DNA of 64,000 nt from Anaerocaecibacter muris (GTDB lineage: Bacteria; Bacillota; Clostridia; Christensenellales; Pumilibacteraceae). The notes below the pieces were generated by a model. It saw nothing but the letters and a program-made list of their open reading frames with translations, searched no databases and was not told the origin of the DNA. Of this stretch, positions 1-8,877 are shown one piece after another; within the stretch, counting starts at the first letter, position 1; every line of letters starts with the position of its first letter. The stretch spans positions 1 through 64,000 of the forward strand of contig NZ_CALPCE010000005.1 in assembly GCF_943192945.1 (NCBI RefSeq), given 5' to 3'. The position numbers and the translations under genes were made by a program.

Positions 1-43
1 AGGCGCGGCTAGTAACAATTTAGGGCTTTTGCCCGCATATGAG

Positions 44-70
44 AAACCCCCGGCTTCGCCGGGGGAGTTT
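44..70. terminator. GC-rich terminator-like hairpin
   Basis: An 8-bp GC-rich stem (CCCCCGGC / GCCGGGGG) closes on a three-base TTC loop and is flanked by AAA on the left and AGTTT on the right. It probably ends a gene lying left of the window. The T-tract is short. No gene is visible in bases 71-236, which are AT-rich and hold a small dyad at 137-155 (AGCAAT / ATTGCT). Confidence 0.6.
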
Positions 71-236
71 CATTGCGCCGTTAATTTCATGTAATGGGTA
101 GGCGACTGATAGCAATAAATTTAAGATAATGGTTTTAGCAATTTAATATATTGCTTTGAAACTAACTTGTTATTGCAATGGACGGCGGGCGAATTGCGCC
201 GAATATTTAAAATTTACAAAACCTTTTAAAAAGTAG

Positions 237-265
237 TTGTGTTTTTTTTGTAAATGGGTTATAAT
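237..265 (+). promoter_or_regulatory. sigma-A promoter of rnj
   Basis: The -35 TTGTGT (237-242) and the perfect -10 TATAAT (260-265) are 17 bases apart. Transcription would start near 272, leaving a leader of about 255 bases before rnj. Confidence 0.6.
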
Positions 266-271
266 GATTGT

Positions 272-527
272 GACGCGAGGTTAGTCGCACAAGTCATTTT
301 AATAACGGAATAATACACGGTCGCTTTTATATGTTTGCGGTTTTCGGCGTTGTCGGCGCGGAAACAAATTTGCCCCGTAATTATTCGAGCTTAAAGCTCA
401 TCATGCGACATCTTTTCGACGCGGAGTTTAATCGCTTTGCGTTGCGCCGCGAGGCGGATTAAAATATATAAACTCACGGAGCAATCCGTTTACATAACAC
501 AAGTAATATCAATCGGAGGCAAATATT
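272..527 (+). other. long leader of rnj, with a possible 43-codon ORF
   Basis: This is the untranslated region between the rnj promoter and its start. It contains an open frame at 331-462 (ATG to TAA, 43 codons) with the local GC-rich codon style but no convincing Shine-Dalgarno site. Its 3' end overlaps an imperfect dyad, TTAATCGC (about 429-436) against GCGGATTAA (about 454-462). It could be a small protein, a leader peptide or a structured 5' UTR; I do not recognise the peptide. Confidence 0.3.
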
Positions 528-2204
528 TTGCAACAAAAAAAGTTTGTCGAGCCAGTGCTTAAAGTCATATTTTTAGGCGGCGTGGGCGAAATAGGAAAGA
601 ATATGACCGCGCTCGAATTCGGCGAGGACATTATAATTATCGACTGCGGATCGACTTTTCCGACGTCGGACACACCCGGCGTGGATTTGATTATCCCCGA
701 TCCCGCGTACCTGCTTTTAAACAAGGACAAGATTCGCGGCATAGTCATAACGCACGGACACGAAGATCATATAGGTTCTGTTCCGTACTTCTTAAAAGAG
801 TGTAACGTGCCCGTATACGGCACGCGGTTGACGCTAACGCTCATAGAAAACAAATTGCGCGAAATGCGTATAGACAACGCCAAGCTAAACGTCGTTCAAC
901 CGGGTAACGTTATATCGCTCGGCAGAGCGTTCAAAGTGGAGTTTGTCAAGGTGTCGCACTCAATCGCGGGGTCTTGCGCGCTATCCGTTTCGACGCCCGT
1001 CGGCACGGTGTTCCACACGGGCGACTTTAAAGTCGATTACACGCCTATCGACGGTAATATGATAGATTTGCAACGCATTGCGGAAATAGGCAAGCAGGGC
1101 GTTTTGCTGTTGCTTTGCGAAAGCACCAACGTCGAGCGACCCGGCACGTCTATGAGCGAAGCGACGGTCGGACGATCTATGCGCAACATATTTAACGAGA
1201 ACAAAGACAGGCGACTTATTATCGCCACGTTCGCGTCCAACATACACCGCCTGCAACAGATTATCGATCTTGCGGCGGAGTTCGGCAGGAAGGTCGCGTT
1301 TTCGGGCAGGTCTATGATAAACGTCGCGGAGTGCGCGGCGCGCATAGGCGAGCTTAAAATAGACAGAAGTCAGATTATAGATATAGAAAAAGTCAAAAAT
1401 GTTGACGATAAAGACTTGGTTATTTTGACGACGGGCAGTCAGGGCGAGCCTATGAGCGCGCTCACGCGCATGGCGTCCGACGATTTTTCCAAAGTAAAGC
1501 TCGGTTACAACGATACGGTAATACTCTCCGCGCACCCGATCCCCGGCAACGAACGTATGGTGTATTCTGTTATAAACAACGTGTACCGTCACGGCGCGCG
1601 CGTTATTTACGAAAGTCTTGCGGAGCTTCACGTTTCGGGACATGCCTGCCGCGACGAGCTGTCGCTCATGCACGCGCTGTTAAAACCGCAGTATTTTATT
1701 CCCGTTCACGGCGAGCACAGACACTTGCAAAAGCATGCGGAGCTTGCCGTCGCAATGGGCGAACAGCCGTCGCATATAATAATAACCGATATAGGCGACT
1801 GCGTTTACGTTTCGCACAAGACGTTCAAAATCGGCGAGCAGGTTGCTTCGGGCAGTCTTTTGGTGGACGGCTTGGGCGTGGGCGACACGGACAGCTCTGT
1901 TTTGCGCGACCGCAAACATCTTGCGGAGGACGGCTTGCTTATCGCCGTAATTTGCATTGACGAACTATCGGGCACGGTGTCGGCAATCGACATTACGTCG
2001 CGCGGCTTTGCTTACGACAAAGAGGGCGGCGACGACTTTTTCGAGAGCTGCCGCGAGGCTGTCGCGCGCATACTGTCGGGCATGGACTTGCGCGATTGCG
2101 AGCGCAATATGCTCAATAACACGATCAGAAAAGAGCTCAAAAACTATATATTCAAAAAGACTCGGCGCAGTCCGATGATTCTTCCCATGGTGATAGATTG
2201 TTGA
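528..2204 (+). CDS. rnj: ribonuclease J
   Basis: RNase J is a metallo-beta-lactamase/beta-CASP ribonuclease with 5'-3' exonuclease and endonuclease activity in mRNA turnover and rRNA maturation. The product is 558 residues, close to the usual 555. The metal site THGHEDH lies at residues 75-81, followed by HTGDFK and the beta-CASP motifs SAHPIPGNE and VHGEHRH. The start is TTG at 528, chosen because GGAGG at 515-519 sits eight bases upstream. It overlaps the next gene by seven bases, so the two are probably co-transcribed. The identification is secure; which paralogue (J1 or J2) cannot be told from one copy. Confidence 0.95.
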   Translation: MQQKKFVEPVLKVIFLGGVGEIGKNMTALEFGEDIIIIDCGSTFPTSDTPGVDLIIPDPAYLLLNKDKIRGIVITHGHEDHIGSVPYFLKECNVPVYGTRLTLTLIENKLREMRIDNAKLNVVQPGNVISLGRAFKVEFVKVSHSIAGSCALSVSTPVGTVFHTGDFKVDYTPIDGNMIDLQRIAEIGKQGVLLLLCESTNVERPGTSMSEATVGRSMRNIFNENKDRRLIIATFASNIHRLQQIIDLAAEFGRKVAFSGRSMINVAECAARIGELKIDRSQIIDIEKVKNVDDKDLVILTTGSQGEPMSALTRMASDDFSKVKLGYNDTVILSAHPIPGNERMVYSVINNVYRHGARVIYESLAELHVSGHACRDELSLMHALLKPQYFIPVHGEHRHLQKHAELAVAMGEQPSHIIITDIGDCVYVSHKTFKIGEQVASGSLLVDGLGVGDTDSSVLRDRKHLAEDGLLIAVICIDELSGTVSAIDITSRGFAYDKEGGDDFFESCREAVARILSGMDLRDCERNMLNNTIRKELKNYIFKKTRRSPMILPMVIDC

Positions 2205-3394
2205 CCAACGTTCCCGAACTATTAGCGCCCGCGGGCGATATGAAAAAGCTGGACGTCGCGCTCGAATACGGCGCGGACGCGGTTTATCTTGCGGGTAAAA
2301 AACTGGGCATGCGCGCCGCGTGCAAAAATTTCGACTACGACGGGCTTAAAGCCGCGTCGCTCGCCGCGCACAGTCGGCGCAAAAAGTTTTACGTCACGCT
2401 CAATATTTTCCCCAACGATAAGGATTTGGAGGGCGTGGACGAGTATATCGACTACCTTCAAAGTCTGCACGTGGACGGGCTTATAATTTCCGATTTGGGA
2501 CTTATAGAGCACGTTACAAGCAAGCACGCCAACGTACCCGTGCACGTTTCGACGCAAGCCAACGTCATGAACAGCATGACCGCGCGTGTGTATGCCGATA
2601 TGGGCGTAAAAAGAATAGTGCTCGCGCGCGAACTCAACTTAACCCAAATACGCAAACTGCGCGACGGTTTGCCCGACGACGTTACGCTCGAAGCGTTTGT
2701 GCACGGCGCGATGTGTGTGTCCTATTCGGGCAGGTGTTTGCTGTCCAATTATCTTACCGGAAGATCCGCCAATCGCGGCGAATGTAATCAGGCATGCCGC
2801 ATGGTGTTTACGCCCGAAATAGGCGGGGGCGGCTTGGAATTTGCGCAGGACGACGGAACTTATATTTTCGGCGGAAACGATTTAAACATGATCGAGCATT
2901 TGGACGAGCTTGCCGACGCGGGCGTGTCGTCGTTCAAAATTGAAGGCAGGGTCAAATCCGAATATTACGTCGCGTGTATAGTCAACGCATACAGAAAGGC
3001 GATAGACGCGGTTGCAGCGGGCAAGCGCGTGTCGACCGAATACGTTGCGGAAACAAAAAAAGCTCCCAATCGCGGATTTAACACGGGATTTTATTACGGT
3101 CAGCCCGCGCACGACGAAACGCCGCAAAAGTATTACGAGTTTTGCGGTATGGTCATGCACGATTCGCCCGACGGCGCGGTGGTCGAAATGCGCAACCGTT
3201 TTAAAACGGGCGAAAAGTTGGAGGTACTGTCGCGCGACGACGGCTATCTTAACAAGATAATAATCGTGCCCGAAATGACCGACGATAACGGCGAAAAGAC
3301 AACCGACGCAAAAGTGCCGTGCAAACGTTACACTCTGTGCGGCGTAAGATTGCCCGAACTGTCTATATTGCGCCGTGCGCCGATAACCGCATAA
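2198..3394 (+). CDS. peptidase U32 family protein
   Basis: A 398-residue protein with the family opening (ELLAPAGD, ADAVYLAGKKLGMRA) and the U32 signature around residues 167-195: EAFVHGAMC, then SGRCLLSNY, then NRGECNQACR with conserved cysteines. Family members in Bacillota (TrhP type) take part in tRNA uridine hydroxylation rather than proteolysis; this assignment is by family. The TTG start at 2198 overlaps the rnj stop. The C-terminal part matches the U32-associated beta-barrel region in position and length. Only one U32 gene is present here. Confidence 0.85.
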   Translation: MLTNVPELLAPAGDMKKLDVALEYGADAVYLAGKKLGMRAACKNFDYDGLKAASLAAHSRRKKFYVTLNIFPNDKDLEGVDEYIDYLQSLHVDGLIISDLGLIEHVTSKHANVPVHVSTQANVMNSMTARVYADMGVKRIVLARELNLTQIRKLRDGLPDDVTLEAFVHGAMCVSYSGRCLLSNYLTGRSANRGECNQACRMVFTPEIGGGGLEFAQDDGTYIFGGNDLNMIEHLDELADAGVSSFKIEGRVKSEYYVACIVNAYRKAIDAVAAGKRVSTEYVAETKKAPNRGFNTGFYYGQPAHDETPQKYYEFCGMVMHDSPDGAVVEMRNRFKTGEKLEVLSRDDGYLNKIIIVPEMTDDNGEKTTDAKVPCKRYTLCGVRLPELSILRRAPITA

Positions 3395-3419
3395 ATAGTA
3401 ATCGCACTGTTTATAACGC

Positions 3420-3448
3420 TTGCAATCCCGATTAAATAGTGATATAAT
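3420..3448 (+). promoter_or_regulatory. sigma-A promoter of rnpB
   Basis: TTGCAA (3420-3425), a 17-base spacer and a perfect TATAAT (3443-3448). The expected start near 3455 falls exactly where RNase P RNA homology begins. Confidence 0.8.
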
Positions 3449-3454
3449 ATTTTC

Positions 3455-3772
3455 GAGATGACCGGACGGTTGCGTTTTTAACGAGGAAAGTCCGAACACC
3501 GCAGGACAGAACGCCGGCTAACTACCGGTGAAGGCGACTTCAAGGAAAGTGCAACAGAAAATAACAGCCTTAATATTTAAGGCAATGGTGAAAAGGCGAG
3601 GTAAGAGCTCACCGTCGAGGCGGTAACGCCCCGAGCCGTGTAAACCCCGTTCGGTGCAAGACATAAGGGTTAAGGTGGTCCGCCGTCCTTTACAATCGCT
3701 CGACCGCAAGCGGCAACGCTTCGGCAAGATAGATAACCGTCATAACAGAATTCGGCTTACGGGTCATACTCA
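3455..3772 (+). ncRNA. rnpB: RNase P RNA (M1 RNA)
   Basis: This is the catalytic RNA of RNase P, which removes 5' leaders from pre-tRNAs. The conserved landmarks are in order: GAGGAAAGTCC near 3482, AGTGCAACAGA near 3548, GGTGAAAAGG near 3585, GTAAACCCC near 3640 and ACAGAATTCGGCTTA near 3745, which pairs back toward the 5' end. A strong promoter precedes it and an intrinsic terminator follows directly. It resembles the ancestral type A layout; I assign it by the conserved segments and did not fold it in full. Confidence 0.93.
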
Positions 3773-3773
3773 C

Positions 3774-3805
3774 GCTCACAGACATTGTTCTGTGAGCATT
3801 TTTTT
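3774..3805 (+). terminator. terminator of rnpB
   Basis: A perfect 9-bp stem GCTCACAGA (3774-3782) / TCTGTGAGC (3789-3797) with a six-base loop, followed by a run of T. Confidence 0.9.
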
Positions 3806-3857
3806 ACGGATTTTTGCTGTCGCGTCGCGGATAACTAAACTGCGGACGGGCGATATA

Positions 3858-4541
3858 TCAGTGAATCGCTTTGGTGATTTTTCCGATAGCGCGTTTTTCT
3901 ATGCGCGACACGTAAGAACGCGAAATATTTAGTTCTTTTGCCACTTGCGATTGAGTTTGCGCCTCTTTGCCCGTTAGCCCGTAACGCATGGAAATAACTT
4001 CGCGTTCGGGATCGGACAGCACCTTATTCATTACTTCTTTTACTTTTTCGAGGACTATGCTGTTTTCAATCTCCGCATAGCCGTCGCCCTGTTGCGGGAT
4101 TACGTCCATGAGCGCAATGTCGTTACCCTCTTTGTCGGTGCCGACCGATTCGTAAAGGCTTACCGCCTGTCGGTGCTTTTTATTGGCGCGTATGTACATT
4201 AAAATTTCGTTTTCGATACACTTGGCGGCGTAAGTGGTCAGCTGGCAACCCTTATTCGGCTCGAAAGTTTCTATTCCCTTGATTAGCCCGATGCTTCCGA
4301 CGCTTATAAGATCGTCGGCTTCGCCCGCATTGTTGTACTTTTTGACGATATGCGCGACAAGTCGCAGGTTGTGCCTAACGAGCAAGTCGTATGCTTCGCG
4401 GTCGCCGTTCTTTTTGTAGCGGTCGAAGTACATGCGTTCTTCCTCGGCGGGGAGAGGCTTGGGAAAAGACCCGTTGTTGTTGACGAACGACGTAAAAAAG
4501 AAGATACGCGACAGGAACGTCATAAATGTTTCGATTATCAT
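3858..4541 (-). CDS. sigK: sporulation sigma factor, sigma-K type
   Basis: A 227-residue sigma-70 family protein. Region 2 carries NLRLVAHIVKKY and DDLISVGSIGLIKGIETF; region 4 ends with the helix-turn-helix SQVAKELNISRSYVSRIEKRA. The first 20 or so residues are hydrophobic (FLSRIFFF), like the pro-sequence of pro-sigma-K, so proteolytic activation by SpoIVFB (not in this window) is likely. SpoIVB, the forespore trigger of that step, is coded at 57.7 kb. The gene is unbroken, with no skin-type insertion. A sigma-E-like promoter lies 44 bases upstream, matching the known control of sigK in the mother cell. Sigma-E is the closest alternative, but the N-terminus fits sigma-K better. Confidence 0.88.
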   Translation of the reverse strand: MIIETFMTFLSRIFFFTSFVNNNGSFPKPLPAEEERMYFDRYKKNGDREAYDLLVRHNLRLVAHIVKKYNNAGEADDLISVGSIGLIKGIETFEPNKGCQLTTYAAKCIENEILMYIRANKKHRQAVSLYESVGTDKEGNDIALMDVIPQQGDGYAEIENSIVLEKVKEVMNKVLSDPEREVISMRYGLTGKEAQTQSQVAKELNISRSYVSRIEKRAIGKITKAIH

Positions 4542-4584
4542 AGACCCTCGCTTTCGACTGATTTGGTATGGGCGTCGGAGTTCT

Positions 4585-4614
4585 ATTGTATGCCGAATAA
4601 TGTCGAAATTTGCC
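4585..4614 (-). promoter_or_regulatory. sigma-E-like promoter of sigK
   Basis: Read on the minus strand, GGCAAATT (-35), 14 bases, then CATACAAT (-10). The sigma-E consensus is about GTCATATT-N14-CATACAAT, so the -10 matches fully and the -35 matches at 6 of 8. The spacer contains TGTCGAA (plus strand 4601-4607), which looks like a Spo0A box. Confidence 0.65.
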
Positions 4615-4686
4615 TGTCCGTTTTATTTTGTGTAGGCAAGGTTGAGCGGATCGGGCTAAAACATGGGTACTTTTATATAAAAATTC

Positions 4687-4715
4687 TTGCAATTATAAAA
4701 ATAATTTGTTACAAT
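4687..4715 (+). promoter_or_regulatory. sigma-A promoter of the membrane protein gene
   Basis: TTGCAA (4687-4692), 17-base spacer, TACAAT (4710-4715). Confidence 0.7.
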
Positions 4716-4738
4716 AAACCGAAGAGAGGGCGGTTACA

Positions 4739-6250
4739 TTGATTTTTTTATCACAAAACGGAGTTTCTGCGACGTCCAACGCGGTTATAGCGGTATTTTT
4801 GGCGGCGCTCACGGCGTTATCTATAATAGGACTTATCGTGTGCCTTTGCAGGTTTACGGACAGCGACGGGCAGGTGAAAAACACAGCGGTCGCGTTTTTG
4901 CTTATATTCGGCGCGGGGTTTGCCGTAAGACTGATATTCGCTCTGTGTGTTCGAGGGTATCGCGACGATTACGCGTTGTTTACGGGCATGTTCAACCATC
5001 TTAAAAACTACGGATTAAGCGGTTACTATAACGGCGACGCGTCGGTCGTGCTTTATCCGACCGTGTACTTTATATATTTGATTTTCGGCGGGCTGTCCAA
5101 TGTCACGGGCTTTTCGCAGTACGGCTTGGGCACGCAGTTTATGATTAAACTACCGCTAATAATAGCCGACCTGCTCGCGGCTTTTGCTGTTTACAAAATA
5201 GCAAAGCGATATTTCAACAAGCGCGTCGGCTTGGCGTTGTGCGCGTTTGTGTGCGTGTGTCCCATATTCTTTATAGGATCGAGCCTGTGGTGCACGCCCA
5301 TAACCTTTACCGTCATGTTCGCATGCTTCGGGTGCTACTGCCTCGCGCAAAAGAAGTATATCGGAACGATCGCGCTTATGACTGCGGCGGCGTTTTCGAG
5401 CAAAGAGGGCATATATCTGTTCCCTGTGACGTGCGTGTTTTGCGCATATCATTTCGTTAAAGCAATCGCAAATATCAGACGCGGCAAACCGCAGGGCGTG
5501 AGCATACTTGCCGACGACTATCGCGCGGCGGTGACTGTGCCTGTCGGATTTATTGCCTCGCTTGTCGGCGCGTATGTTTTGGGACTGTTCGCGATTGCTT
5601 CGTACAGCTACAATCCTTTTACGTACATTTATCAATTTTTGCTCGCGCCGCTCGTAGACTGGAAGTATTTTACTTTCAACGGGTTAAGCGTGTACGCAAT
5701 ATTCAATCAGAACGGCAGTGTGCCGAGCGCGCGTTTTCCGTCGTGGCTGTTCGTTTGCATATTTATCGCAATAATAGTTGCGGTCGTGTGCGTCGTGTAT
5801 TTTTCCAAGCGCAACCGTGCGACTATGGTCATGCTCGCGGCGTACGCGCTGTACACCATGCAATCATATTACCCGGGATCGACGGCTATCGGGTTTCAGA
5901 GCGTGTTTATCGTTTTGATAGCCGCATACGCGCTCGTGCGCGATAAGCGACTGTTGACGGTGCTGTTTGTTAGCGGTATTGCTTACGTCATAAACTCGGT
6001 GACAACGCTGGGCGCGGCGGGGTATCTCAATAATTTAAGCGATTACAATTTCGGAACGGAACAAATATTGCTCACGGGCGCAATGAGCGCCGTGCCTATT
6101 GCGTGCTCGGTTGTGACGGTGCTTGCGCATTTGTATTTTACCGTCGTTACGGTCAGCGTGGGCATGACGGGGCAAAAGAAGATGTTGGAGCACAGAGAAG
6201 GAATTTTACCCGCTATTAAAGAGTATTTTTCGGTTAAGAGGGTTCGATAA
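4739..6250 (+). CDS. polytopic membrane protein, GT-C glycosyltransferase-like
   Basis: A 503-residue protein with about ten to twelve hydrophobic segments. After the second segment an extracytoplasmic loop holds RGYRDDYALF with an acidic pair (residues about 76-85), the place where GT-C fold transferases of the PMT/ArnT type carry catalytic acids, and the rest is a membrane barrel with few charges. I infer transfer of a sugar from a lipid carrier at the outer face of the membrane; substrate and acceptor cannot be told. The start is TTG at 4739 behind GAGAGGG. It precedes comM by three bases but no functional link is evident. It could also be a flippase-like protein. Confidence 0.55.
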   Translation: MIFLSQNGVSATSNAVIAVFLAALTALSIIGLIVCLCRFTDSDGQVKNTAVAFLLIFGAGFAVRLIFALCVRGYRDDYALFTGMFNHLKNYGLSGYYNGDASVVLYPTVYFIYLIFGGLSNVTGFSQYGLGTQFMIKLPLIIADLLAAFAVYKIAKRYFNKRVGLALCAFVCVCPIFFIGSSLWCTPITFTVMFACFGCYCLAQKKYIGTIALMTAAAFSSKEGIYLFPVTCVFCAYHFVKAIANIRRGKPQGVSILADDYRAAVTVPVGFIASLVGAYVLGLFAIASYSYNPFTYIYQFLLAPLVDWKYFTFNGLSVYAIFNQNGSVPSARFPSWLFVCIFIAIIVAVVCVVYFSKRNRATMVMLAAYALYTMQSYYPGSTAIGFQSVFIVLIAAYALVRDKRLLTVLFVSGIAYVINSVTTLGAAGYLNNLSDYNFGTEQILLTGAMSAVPIACSVVTVLAHLYFTVVTVSVGMTGQKKMLEHREGILPAIKEYFSVKRVR

Positions 6251-6253
6251 TAG

Positions 6254-7798
6254 ATGCTTGCGAGAATAAACAGCTATGCGCTTAACGGGCTTGACGGGTA
6301 CGGCGTTACGGTCGAGGTCGATATACATGCCGGCTTGCCCGCGTTCGACGTCGTGGGTTTGCCCGACGCGGCTGTAAAAGAGTCGCGCGAGCGCGTGCGT
6401 TCCGCAATCAAAAACTGCGGTTACGATTTTTCGCCGCGCAAAATTACCGTCAATCTCGCGCCCGCATACACCAAAAAGGAAGGACCTATTTTCGACCTTG
6501 CAATAGCTTTGGGCATACTGTGTTCGACCGAGCAGGCGGGTGTGGATATGCACCTTAAACCGCTCGACGCGGTTCGCGAATACGCGTTTTTGGGTGAGTT
6601 GTCTTTGTCGGGGGCGGTCACGCGCATAAACGGCGTAATGCCCATGCTAATATCCGCGCGCGAGCGCGGCGTGAAAAAGATCGTCATTCCGCGCGCAAAC
6701 GCCAACGAAGCAAAATACATACACGGCATAGACGTTTACGCCGTCGAAACGCTTAAAGACGCGGTCAAGCTGATAAACGGCGAGGTCGCAATGCCGCTTG
6801 AAAAAAGCGACATAAGTATAGGCGGTTCGGTAGATTGCGGCGAGGATTTAAAATACGTAAAAGGTCAGTATTCGGCTAAACGCGCGCTGGAAATAGCCGC
6901 GGCGGGCGGGCATAATATCTTAATGATAGGCGCGCCAGGGGGCGGAAAGACCATGCTTGCCAAGTGTCTGTCGGGTATTCTGCCCGATATGACCGAGCGC
7001 GAAATTTTGGAAACGACCAAAATTCACTCCGTTGCGGGTATACTCGACTGCGAAAAAGGCATTGTCGCGTCGCGTCCGTTTCGCAGTCCGCACCACACCG
7101 CGAGCAGAGTGTCATTAACGGGCGGCGGCGCGGCGGCAAAACCCGGTGAGATAAGTTTTGCGCATAACGGCGTATTGTTTTTGGACGAGCTTCCCGAATA
7201 CCCGCGAAGCGTGCTCGAAATATTGCGCCAACCGCTCGAAGACGGCGTAGTAAGCGTGTCGCGCGCGTCGCGGTCGGTCGAGTATCCCGCCAATTTCATG
7301 CTTGTGGCAAGCATGAATCCTTGCCCGTGCGGATATTACGGGTCGCAAGTTCACGAGTGTTCTTGCTCGACATCGCAAATTCAGAAATACATGTCGCGAA
7401 TATCGGGTCCGTTACTCGATAGGATTGATTTGCACATACAGGTGGACGAAGTAAATTACGACGACTTGACATCGGACGTCGAGGCGGAAAGTTCGGCTTG
7501 CGTGAAAGAGCGGGTGAACGCCGCGCGGGAATTGCAAAACAAACGCTATGCGGGCACGACGGTGCACTCCAACGCCGATATGACGAGCGCAATGATAAAA
7601 AAATATTGCGTACTCGACGGCGCGGGCGAAAAAATACTGCAAGCCGCGTTCGACAAACTCGGCATGTCTGCTCGCGCGTATACGCGCATTTTAAAGGTGG
7701 CGCGCACGATAGCCGATCTTTGCGGCGCGCCCGATATTTCGGCAAAGCACGTTGCGGAAGCTGTGATGTACCGCGCTCTCGATAAGGCGGTAAAATAA
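6254..7798 (+). CDS. comM: YifB/ComM family Mg-chelatase-like AAA ATPase
   Basis: A 514-residue protein of typical family length. The N-terminal ChlI-like domain (residues 1-165, with GLPAFDVVGLPDAAVKESRE) is followed by an AAA+ module with Walker A GAPGGGKTM near residue 226, Walker B VLFLDELPE, and the short cysteine cluster NPCPCGYYG in the Mg-chelatase-like insert. ComM in naturally competent bacteria is a hexameric helicase for branch migration during transformation; in most other lineages the role is unknown. It lies directly before dprA, also a DNA-uptake gene, with a two-base gap, suggesting an operon. Confidence 0.9.
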   Translation: MLARINSYALNGLDGYGVTVEVDIHAGLPAFDVVGLPDAAVKESRERVRSAIKNCGYDFSPRKITVNLAPAYTKKEGPIFDLAIALGILCSTEQAGVDMHLKPLDAVREYAFLGELSLSGAVTRINGVMPMLISARERGVKKIVIPRANANEAKYIHGIDVYAVETLKDAVKLINGEVAMPLEKSDISIGGSVDCGEDLKYVKGQYSAKRALEIAAAGGHNILMIGAPGGGKTMLAKCLSGILPDMTEREILETTKIHSVAGILDCEKGIVASRPFRSPHHTASRVSLTGGGAAAKPGEISFAHNGVLFLDELPEYPRSVLEILRQPLEDGVVSVSRASRSVEYPANFMLVASMNPCPCGYYGSQVHECSCSTSQIQKYMSRISGPLLDRIDLHIQVDEVNYDDLTSDVEAESSACVKERVNAARELQNKRYAGTTVHSNADMTSAMIKKYCVLDGAGEKILQAAFDKLGMSARAYTRILKVARTIADLCGAPDISAKHVAEAVMYRALDKAVK

Positions 7799-7800
7799 CA

Positions 7801-8862
7801 ATGTTGATGTCCGATCTTTATCTGTGGTTGTCGTACTCGCACGTTCCCACTGCCAAAATAAATAAAATCCTGCAAAAGATGTCGCCGACGGCGTTGTGGG
7901 ACGCGTTTGCCGAAGAAAGCAAATATATTCTCGACGATAAAACTTTCAACGCGTTAAAGCGCACGCGCAACGTCGAATATATCGAACGCGCAAAACAATA
8001 CCTTGAAACAAATAATATCAAATACGTCACGCGCGCCGATCCGATATATCCGTCGTTGCTTATGCAGTCGGAAGTCAATCCTCCGCCCGTGCTTTATTAC
8101 AAAGGCAAGATCGAGATCGCGCGCGATCCGTGCATTGCCGTCGTCGGCACGCGCCGAGCGTCGCAGTACGGCAGATATGTTACGGACAGGATAGTACGTG
8201 AACTTGCGGGCGCGTTTACGGTAGTAAGCGGGCTTGCCGCGGGAATAGACGGGTTTGCGCATACCGCCGCGCTCAATGCCGGCGGCAACACCGTAGCAGT
8301 GCTCGGTAGCGGAATATTTCACGCTTCGCCGTCGTCCAATCTTCGACTGTTCGATGAAATTTGCAAGAGCGGGCTTGTTTTGAGCGAATATCCGCCCGAC
8401 GTGCATGCGTCCGAATACACGTTTCCGCAACGCAACAGGTTGATAAGCGGGCTGTCCAAGGGCGTGCTCGTCGTGGAGGCCGCGGAGCGAAGCGGGTCGT
8501 TAATCACCGCTAATTGCGCGCTCGAACAGGGCAGAGATGTGTTTGCGGTCATGGGCGACGTGGATAAAACGCGGTCTGTCGGCACAAACAAACTTATAAA
8601 AGACGGCGCGGTGCCCGTGACGTGCGCGGCGGATATTTTGGAATATTACTCCGTGTCCGCCAAAAAATCCGAGCCTAAAACGGTGGCTTTGGATTTTACG
8701 GAACAACGCGTTCTCGACGAATTGTCCGCGGGTGAAAGGTCGTTCGACGGCTTGACCGAAGCGTGCGGACTGACCGCCGCGGAACTGAACACGGCGTTGT
8801 CCGCGCTCATAATCTACGGATTGGTTCACGAAAAAGCTAAAAATTTGTATTGCGTATCGTAA
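7801..8862 (+). CDS. dprA: DNA-processing protein DprA
   Basis: A 353-residue protein. An N-terminal SAM-like segment is followed by the DprA Rossmann-like domain (GTRRASQYGR, VSGLAAGIDGFAHTAAL, VLGSGI, FPQRNRLISGLS, EAAERSGSLIT) and a C-terminal winged helix. DprA loads RecA onto incoming single-stranded DNA in transformation and is conserved in many non-competent bacteria. The start ATG at 7801 follows comM closely; an ATG six bases later is also possible. The order dprA-topA-trmFO is the common Bacillota arrangement. Confidence 0.93.
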   Translation: MLMSDLYLWLSYSHVPTAKINKILQKMSPTALWDAFAEESKYILDDKTFNALKRTRNVEYIERAKQYLETNNIKYVTRADPIYPSLLMQSEVNPPPVLYYKGKIEIARDPCIAVVGTRRASQYGRYVTDRIVRELAGAFTVVSGLAAGIDGFAHTAALNAGGNTVAVLGSGIFHASPSSNLRLFDEICKSGLVLSEYPPDVHASEYTFPQRNRLISGLSKGVLVVEAAERSGSLITANCALEQGRDVFAVMGDVDKTRSVGTNKLIKDGAVPVTCAADILEYYSVSAKKSEPKTVALDFTEQRVLDELSAGERSFDGLTEACGLTAAELNTALSALIIYGLVHEKAKNLYCVS

Positions 8863-8877
8863 AAAAGGAGATATACG

